From: Stictocephala bisonia
Lineage: Eukaryota > Arthropoda > Insecta > Hemiptera > Membracidae
Direction: 5' to 3'
NCBI GenBank assembly: GCA_035578905.1
Contig: JAQJVL010002704.1
Span: 1 to 64,000, forward strand
DNA length: 64,000 nucleotides
The position numbers were made by a program, and so were the translations under genes. Each line of letters opens with the position of its first letter. Within the stretch, counting starts at the first letter, position 1. The notes under the pieces are model-generated. The model worked only from the letters and a program-made list of their open reading frames with translations. It was not told where the DNA came from and did no database searches. This document shows positions 58,135 through 64,000 of this stretch, in pieces.

Positions 58135-58560
58135 AACTGGTGGCGCAGTGCTGTAACCCAGCTTCTTGGGGACAAAGTGTTTGGGAGATTGCAGACGATA
58201 GGTGCTTGGTCCTCCTCGATACATGGCGTCCGCTCAATGGTTGCTATCTGCGTGGACACTACTTGAGAAGTCTGGGGTGTCCATGTTGGGTGATAATCAT
58301 TGTACGAATGTTGTGTGGGGAGATAACTGAGTATCAGGCTTGTCAATTAGCTGAAAATCAGACCAGCACTACGTGGTTCGTATTCCACGTAAATCAGTAG
58401 GTCCCTTAGTTGCCCTGGCTGTTGGGCTATGAATAAATTTCCCTTTCTGAGGAACAGTTGAACTCAGTTAGTAACCAGACTACACTCATTCACACTCATC
58501 CTACACTAATATCATCATTCATATTCGCCTTAAAATACGCACAAAGTTGTGTCGGCGCCT
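58135..58560 (+). repeat. possible tRNA-derived SINE
   Basis: TGGCGCAGTGC at 58140-58150 fits a pol III A box in 10 of 11 positions, and GGTTCGTATTCC at 58374-58385 resembles a B box with one inserted base. The spacing (about 230 bases) is far too long for a normal tRNA head, so an insertion or chance is possible. The following 170 bases end in a region with AATGTAATAATGTAAG. Confidence 0.3.
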
Positions 58561-59330
58561 CATATGTAAGAATGTAATAATGTAAGAAAAACAACAAAGA
58601 AAAGATAATTTATGTGATAGTATGTACAATGCAATATGCCAGTGCAATGTGCAACATACACGGAACAGCTGATAACAATAAAGAAATTTATGATATTCTC
58701 AAATCGGTTGACGAGTACAACAATAAAGTTTATGTAAACTTTTTTTATAAAAGTTAGCTTACATTTCTATAAAATTCATGATTTTTTTTAGTAATTCTGA
58801 TTTAAACATTTTAAATAGCCACCATTTCGATATTGGTTAGGCAAATTTGACCATATTTTTTCATTTATATATGTAATTGAAATAAAGGGTTTGCGTAAGC
58901 TTATTTGAGTTTGGTTGAGTAATTTGAAAAATATAATAAAAAAAAATAAATAAATAAAAAAAACACGTACAGACAGACAGTAAAAAAATGATACACTACT
59001 ACTTACATTTAGGTTTGGCTCATTTTGGTCGATGGAACAACATCCTAAAGTTTGTAGTGAGAGTTTTGAAACACCCAAACGTCCATGTTACCCTCATGGT
59101 GGGAAACTATACAATACAAACATTTTATACAAAGAAATTAAACATGCCACAAAACACGATATCACAACAAACTGCATGATAAGGTTTTGTGTCATCGAAT
59201 AGTGTACCACATGTGGGCAGTGGCAGGTTCTGGTTTCTGGTGATATAGAGACCGTGGGGGTGACACGATAGACAAGGGAAGAGATGCGGGTTCTCTGACA
59301 ATGTCTTCTTTACATGCAGGTTTTATATTT
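58561..59330. other. non-coding DNA
   Basis: AT-rich, with chance ORFs on both strands (58788-59078 minus, 58988-59179 plus) that show low-complexity hydrophobic or no recognisable content. Confidence 0.4.
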
Positions 59331-59460
59331 TGACTAGCCAATAGCCCTTGCTTTGCTAGTGGGAAGTTCTTTACACTTTCTTACCCTTCTCTCTATGGTT
59401 AAACCATCCTGTTGTCGCCCTCATACATAACAAGGTTTTATAGTCTAGAAAACCCTGAAC
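59331..59460 (+). repeat. ACTAGCC dispersed repeat, second copy
   Basis: ACTAGCCAATAGCCCTTGCT followed by TCTTACCCTTCTCTCTATGG aligns with 18908-18985. Confidence 0.5.
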
Positions 59461-59530
59461 CAGGGTCGGTTTAAGGGGTAAGCAAAGTACGCGACCGCGT
59501 AGGAAAAAGGGGGTGCTTAAACGCCCAGTG
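59461..59530 (+). repeat. possible hAT terminus
   Basis: CAGGGTCGGTTTAAGGGGTA followed by GCGACCGCGTAGG resembles CAGGGCCGG-type ends of hAT elements. No partner end or 8-bp duplication was found. Confidence 0.3.
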
Positions 59531-59612
59531 TTAAACCAGGGGATAACAGTAACTCGTTACTAAACGGGTATATTTAGTAACGAAAATATATTTGTACTAT
59601 GTATTAGTTTCA

Positions 59613-59822
59613 CTCGGTTGATGTCGAGTGTTGATTCACTCCGCCAAATTCAAATTGTAGGAGTCCAGGTATGTAATAAAGTGGAACCCCGTGAGCGTGC
59701 TGACGAATGTTAACCTTACCACCACCTAAAATATTGCTAAAAGTTAATCCCAGTCCTCGATTTACTGTTATTCCCATATTGACCCGAAACCTTACAGAGA
59801 GATCTGCTCCCCCCACAAATAC
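59613..59822 (-). CDS. unrecognised ORF, possible exon
   Basis: After an acceptor-like CCTTTTCAG (ending at 59831) the minus strand is open with GC content above the flanks and reads AVVFVGGADLSVRF, then GLGLTFSNILGGGKVN and on to a stop at about 59610. The glycine-rich, beta-strand-like composition is unlike the chance ORFs around. I do not recognise the family. Confidence 0.2.
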
Positions 59823-59831
59823 TACTGCCTG

Positions 59832-60600
59832 AAAAGGCGTATGACTTTAGTTCCCTCAATCACCGCTAGAGATGTTCGTATTGTAAAATAATGCTTGACA
59901 ATACGTCGTCTGCTACCGTTTATTAATTTCCAATTTGGCTTAAACGAATTTGTAGCAAATATAATTTAATCACGAATTCAATATGTATATTAAAATATAT
60001 AAAACCCCACGCAAGAAGAATATCAGTCAATCACCTTGCTGTACTTAATGGGCAACATTACATTCAATTTTATTGTGTAAGGAAAATATATTTTATAAGC
60101 AGGATGATGCTAAAAGTTATTATAATATATACTGGTAGATATGAACTGTTTAATAACAAATATGCAATAAATTAATTGTGAGAGCAATTATCTAGCAATT
60201 TGCCTAATGATTTGCTGGGATTAATCATTATTAATTAATTAGAAAAAAATTAAAAAATTATTATTAAAAAATTAATTAGCAATTAATGCCTTTCTCTACA
60301 ATAAAATAGTATCATATTTTTAACTATGTATTAGTATTACTAGGTATAAGTAAATCACAGGATATGTTTGGAGACAGATCATTATTATTCTATTTTTAAT
60401 TTTCTGTAAATAAAAGCCTCTTGAAACATAAAAATGACCAGAGTATTTTAAAATGTTATTTGTATGTTTTATGAATGTGTGACCAACAATTTTGATGTTG
60501 ACAAGATTTTGATAGTGACAGCATGAATGTCACTTCAATAAATAAATTTAAAACAGATTCTTAAAAAAATCTTTGATGACTGTTACTGTCTGCGCAGGAA
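59832..60600. other. non-coding AT-rich DNA
   Basis: No feature recognised. Confidence 0.45.
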
Positions 60601-61100
60601 TTGTGTGCACCCGAGTTTGAAGGCTGTTTAGTAAAAAACTATAAGGCCTATGAAAATATCCAATCACACCATTTTTTTCCTCGTTTGATTGTACGTTATG
60701 ACATATGTATTTGTAATTGTTATTGTAAGTTCTACTCTTTTATTTTAGTTGGAACAAAAATAGTACCTGAATTTTTACTAGTTTTCACTGTGCATTAACT
60801 TTACACTTTTAATCCCCAAAAACCCCGTTAATGTATCGAATTTATATTTCAAAACGTGGTAAACAGGAAAGCGTTTCATATGTTTAGTAAATTTCAGAAT
60901 TTTAACTTTACAAAAAAAGTTGCTATCTATTTTCTGGAAGAACGTTTTCTTGGCTTCTAGTGGTCGTAAAATTAATTACTTGGGCAAGTTGTAATCCTTA
61001 TGATGTGTATAGTTACGATACATTACTTTTATACGCTGGATGTTTCTGATGTAACTGGATTTTTACTAGGCTTCTCACCTTCAAACTCGGGTACACATAA
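60601..61100. repeat. fold-back element with about 38-bp inverted arms
   Basis: Left arm 60601-60637 (GCACCCGAGTTTGAAGGC core) and right arm 61060-61100 (CCTTCAAACTCGGGTACAC) are inverted copies. Outer similarity continues (TACTG...AATT). The span is about 0.5 kb without coding content. Frames starting in the arms are by-products. Confidence 0.6.
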
Positions 61101-62175
61101 TTTTTTCACCGGCAGTAGGTATTTAACCTTTTCTAACTTGAAACTTAAAAGAACTTATCTAAGATCAACCATTTTTCAAGAACGTTTGAGTAGTTGGCAA
61201 CAATGGCCACTGAGAACAGTTTACTAAACCAAACGGACACCGATTACATTATCGATTAATTTGCCAAAATGAAAGCAAGAACAGTCTTTTAAGTGTTCTA
61301 CTTGAAAACTTTTTTGCCTTTAATTTACAAGTAAATAAATGATTAAATTTCTTGCAAAAAAATTTCTAGTCGAACGTCAAGTATCTGATACTAAAGTAAT
61401 CTATGATTATTTTCGATACTATAATACTGGTATTCACTCGAACCGTCCAGATACTGAATACTCAATTTCCAGTTCCCGGTTCCTTTCTGTTCAAAATGAT
61501 TACTGAGTACATATTTTGTATTTTATGTATATTGTATATTTAAACACCAAGCGATAAGTCGTCTGACTAGGTTCTTATATTCAACTGTGGGAATCATTCA
61601 CATTTGCCTGGTAAATGTACACAACAACTATTTTGTATCATATTTATTTAAAGGTATGTCATTTTCAATATATTATAAACGACATACCTTGTTATTGTTT
61701 GTAATTTTTTAAAGATAAAGTAAATTTAAAAATCTAAAGGGACTCATAGTATATTTAATACAAGCTAATCATTTTAGAAATAGTTCATATTCTAAATAAT
61801 AATTTAAAGGACAGAATTTTTACAATTAACGTAAGTTGTTTTCCATTATATAAGTTGATTGGAAGTAGTTTATTCGAATCCTTAACCTTCAATTCTCTTT
61901 ATTAGAAAAACATGATTTTTTTTAGAGTATGGTAGCATTTTTTCTGTTTAGAGGAAGTAAATTCCGCTTGGTAATCAAAACACATTATTTAGTACTTTAT
62001 AGTTGATTACTTAGTACAAAATCAAAACTAACCGTACTCAAAGGCCTACAAGACTTGAAGTACAAGTAATCAGTACTCGAGAGTATCATTATCAGATACT
62101 GGAAGTTTATATCATTTAGCCCATCCATTGCCAACACTATTACAATTTACAATATTAGCCTAATGATGAGCGACA
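61101..62175. other. non-coding DNA
   Basis: Contains a weak inverted pair around AGTATCTGATACT (61380-61393) and TATCAGATACTGG (62089-62101). Nothing else seen. Confidence 0.4.
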
Positions 62176-62179
62176 CTCG

Positions 62180-62640
62180 AAGAGATGGGCGTTATTTAAC
62201 GTAATAGGAAAAATAATATGATTACTTCTTCGCACCCTATTACCAAGTAACAGGATTACTGGTTTTACACTATTAATTTTGTAACGTAGTCGACAGAGCT
62301 GCAGCCACCAGCTGTCAATGTAGTGACTGAACGCTGTGAACAGAACAAATAATAGGAAGGATAATATGATTCCGCTCTCGATTACTGGTTTTACCCTATT
62401 AATTTTGTAACGCAGTCGACAGAGCTGCAGCCACCAGCTGTCAATGTAGTGATTGAACACTGTGAACGGAACAAATAATAGGAAGGGTAATATGATTCTG
62501 CTCTCGCTCTCGTTTGCTGAAATTGATGCACTGTTGTAAACAGAATATTGGGAGGGGGAAGCAAGAAGAGCCTGTAAAAACATGAAACTACTTGTCGTAT
62601 TAGCCATAAAACAAAACATATACATTAGTATTTAACATTT
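62180..62640. mobile_element. hAT-related fragment with internal tandem duplication
   Basis: AGAGATGGGCGTTATTTAAC at 62181 matches the terminus of the 15165-16410 hAT element (AGAGATGGGCGTTAAATATC on its minus strand). Inside, a 126-bp block (62254-62379) is repeated at 62380-62505 with few mismatches. A 156-codon minus frame (62155-62625) stays open because the unit length is divisible by three; it shows no known domain. Confidence 0.5.
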
Positions 62641-63060
62641 AATTACAGTATATCAAACTTTTATATTTTTACAATGTATTATAATAGTTAATTATTTTAA
62701 TTACTTTGTTCTTTATAAATTTGTATTAATGTTTTCATTAATATACACAATTAAATATTCTGTAAATAGTTAGTGTTACACTTTAAATATTTACGTGACA
62801 TTAAAGTAGCTTCTTTTTTTTATTAGAAACGAAATTTTAATACCTTATCATTCAATAGGCTTTAGTATGTGTATGATATTTTTATAATAAAAGTAAGAAT
62901 TATAAAAATATTCTTACTTCGTCATGTCTCTTTTATAGCTTAAAATAAATTTTAATTTAAATACCTTGTTATTAAAAGTAGTATGAATACACCGATCCTA
63001 AGACGCCCCATGAGGAGTTTTCGCCCCATGAGCAGGTCGGTGGTGGGGGAAGATCACGTG
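62641..63060. other. non-coding AT-rich DNA
   Basis: No feature recognised until the duplicated blocks begin. Confidence 0.4.
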
Positions 63061-63063
63061 ACC

Positions 63064-63375
63064 GGATCCAAGATGGCTGCTCCAGTCCTGCCAACCTGTT
63101 GGGAATTTCCCTCCAAAATCTCCCTTAAATTCCCAAAATTTCCCTCAAATTCCCACGTTATACTATATAAAATACACTCTTAACCTAACTTTTACCATGT
63201 TATACTATATAAAATACACTATTAGCCTTGTTATACTATATAAAATACGATTATTTCAAGATGGCGACGTCATCCAAGATGGCTGCTCCCGCCAAATTTC
63301 CTAACCTCACTTTTCCCAAATTTCCCTCCAAAGTCCCACGTTAGACTATATAAAATACACTCTGTTATACTGTAA
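63064..63375 (+). repeat. duplicated AAGATGGC/TATA block array
   Basis: A block with CCAAGATGGCTGCTCC, an AATTTCCCTCCAAA stretch and CCCACGTTA-TACTATATAAAATACACT occurs twice (63068-63180 and 63270-63363). GTTATACTATATAAAATAC or a close variant occurs four times (63157, 63199, 63230, 63340). AAGATGGC, the core of YY1/Pho-type sites, occurs three times. It may be the promoter or terminal region of the element that carries the polymerase fragment. Confidence 0.6.
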
Positions 63376-63397
63376 CAAATGCAACATTTCATACTCT

Positions 63398-64000
63398 ATG
63401 TGGCTTCCTTCGTACACTCTTAGCCTACGATCATGCGCGTGGAATTACTACATGAAACAGCTGTGCATTTACACAGAGTGCAATCGCTACCAGTGCTCCC
63501 ACAGATATGCCAAAGCCAACAACAAGTTTGTGGAGGGCTATGATAATAACAGTCCAACCACTTACCTTACATACTTAGACGCAAACAATTTATACGGATG
63601 GGCCATGAGCCAGTATATGCCCTACGGGGACTTCAAGTGGGTTGAGGACACCAAGATAGACGTAACCAAGATTCCAGACGACTCGCCAATTGGATACATC
63701 CTGGAGGTGGACCTGGATTACCCCCAAGAACTGCATGACGCACACTCCGACATCCCACTGGCACCAGAAAGAAAGACACCCCCGGGATCATCACACATCA
63801 AACTTCTTACCACCCTCTTACACAAGGAAAAATACGTCACCCACTACAGGAATCTCAAATTGTACCTCTCCCTCGGAATGAAATTACAGAAGATTCACAG
63901 AGCTATAAGTTTCGCCCAAAAAGACTGGTTAAAGAAATACATCGACCTCAACACCCGTATGCGCACACAGGCCAAAAATGAGTTTGAAAAGGACTTTTTC
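63398..64000 (+). CDS. Polinton/Maverick-type protein-primed DNA polymerase B, partial
   Basis: An open frame runs from 63305 (stop just before) to the right edge of the window. The first in-frame ATG is at 63398. From about 63485 it matches the family B, protein-primed DNA polymerase of Polintons and related insect elements: a RYAKANNK segment, palm motif A in the form DANNLYGWAM (Asp at 63578-63580), and a HYRNLKLYLSLGMKLQKIHR block (about 63840-63900). The exonuclease domain expected upstream is missing and the first 30 residues do not fit the family, so the fragment is 5'-truncated or frameshifted. The C-terminal palm and thumb would lie beyond 64000. Codons are far more GC-rich than the surroundings, as expected of a recently acquired element. 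Confidence 0.85.
   Translation, partial: MWLPSYTLSLRSCAWNYYMKQLCIYTECNRYQCSHRYAKANNKFVEGYDNNSPTTYLTYLDANNLYGWAMSQYMPYGDFKWVEDTKIDVTKIPDDSPIGYILEVDLDYPQELHDAHSDIPLAPERKTPPGSSHIKLLTTLLHKEKYVTHYRNLKLYLSLGMKLQKIHRAISFAQKDWLKKYIDLNTRMRTQAKNEFEKDFF

Noticed and set aside
58103..58135. CTGATGA...GAAA as a further hammerhead
   Set aside because: The bases between the two core boxes cannot form stem II.
58140..58385. A real tRNA gene from A-box and B-box-like words
   Set aside because: Spacing of about 230 bases and no cloverleaf; at best a degenerate SINE.
1..64000. CRISPR arrays, operons, bacterial-type regulatory sites
   Set aside because: The DNA is eukaryotic, and the repeats seen are minisatellites and transposons without the direct repeat/spacer pattern.

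Overview
The window is AT-rich animal nuclear DNA, almost certainly from an insect: it has spliced genes with small exons, APE-type LINEs, piggyBac and hAT elements, Penelope-like ribozyme motifs, a Polinton-type polymerase and a TTAGG-like motif cluster. I cannot fix the order from sequence alone. Only two host genes are convincing, and both are partial. One is a secreted lipocalin (apolipoprotein D type) on the minus strand, with exon 1 at 19271-19396, exon 2 at 17860-17993 and a TATA box just upstream. The other is the first coding exon of a BMP-like TGF-beta ligand on the minus strand at 56470-56725. Both genes run leftwards, so the long repeat-filled stretches to their left are probably introns.

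Layout. 1-7.1 kb: intergenic or intronic DNA with a dead DDE transposase, a truncated LINE and a cacgtac minisatellite. 7.15-10.3 kb: a near-full-length RTE-like LINE with 14-bp target duplications, set in a local minisatellite and followed by two back-to-back copies of a CTAGCTG short element. 12.9-17.3 kb: a piggyBac-type MITE, LINE tails, a 1.25-kb hAT element (8-bp target duplication) inside a LINE relic, and a Penelope-like fragment with a hammerhead-like motif. 17.8-19.4 kb: lipocalin. 19.9-21.3 kb: a second Penelope-like fragment with a better hammerhead-like fold, a tandem duplication and the third minisatellite locus. 22.63-32.12 kb: a young, complete LTR retrotransposon (LTRs 1333 and 1332 bp, AGAA target duplication) whose only long ORF is a 481-residue coiled-coil Gag-like protein. 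It has no pol, and about 5 kb of repetitive non-coding sequence takes its place. 33.8-34.6 kb: a piggyBac transposase relic beside large palindromes.

36.49-53.16 kb and 54.43-55.38 kb are not credible biological sequence. They are made of inflated homopolymer runs, with an abrupt left edge and a gradual recovery to the right. This looks like a gap filled with uncorrected sequence, and every F/K/G/P-rich reading frame there should be ignored. Downstream exons of the TGF-beta gene may be hidden in it. 57.6-63 kb holds SINE-like, fold-back and hAT-related repeats. 63.4-64.0 kb is an open fragment of a Polinton-type protein-primed DNA polymerase B running off the right edge, preceded by duplicated TATA and AAGATGGC blocks.

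The items most worth following up are the Gag-only LTR element and its structured non-coding interior, the two hammerhead-like motifs, and the minisatellite family at three separate loci in both orientations.
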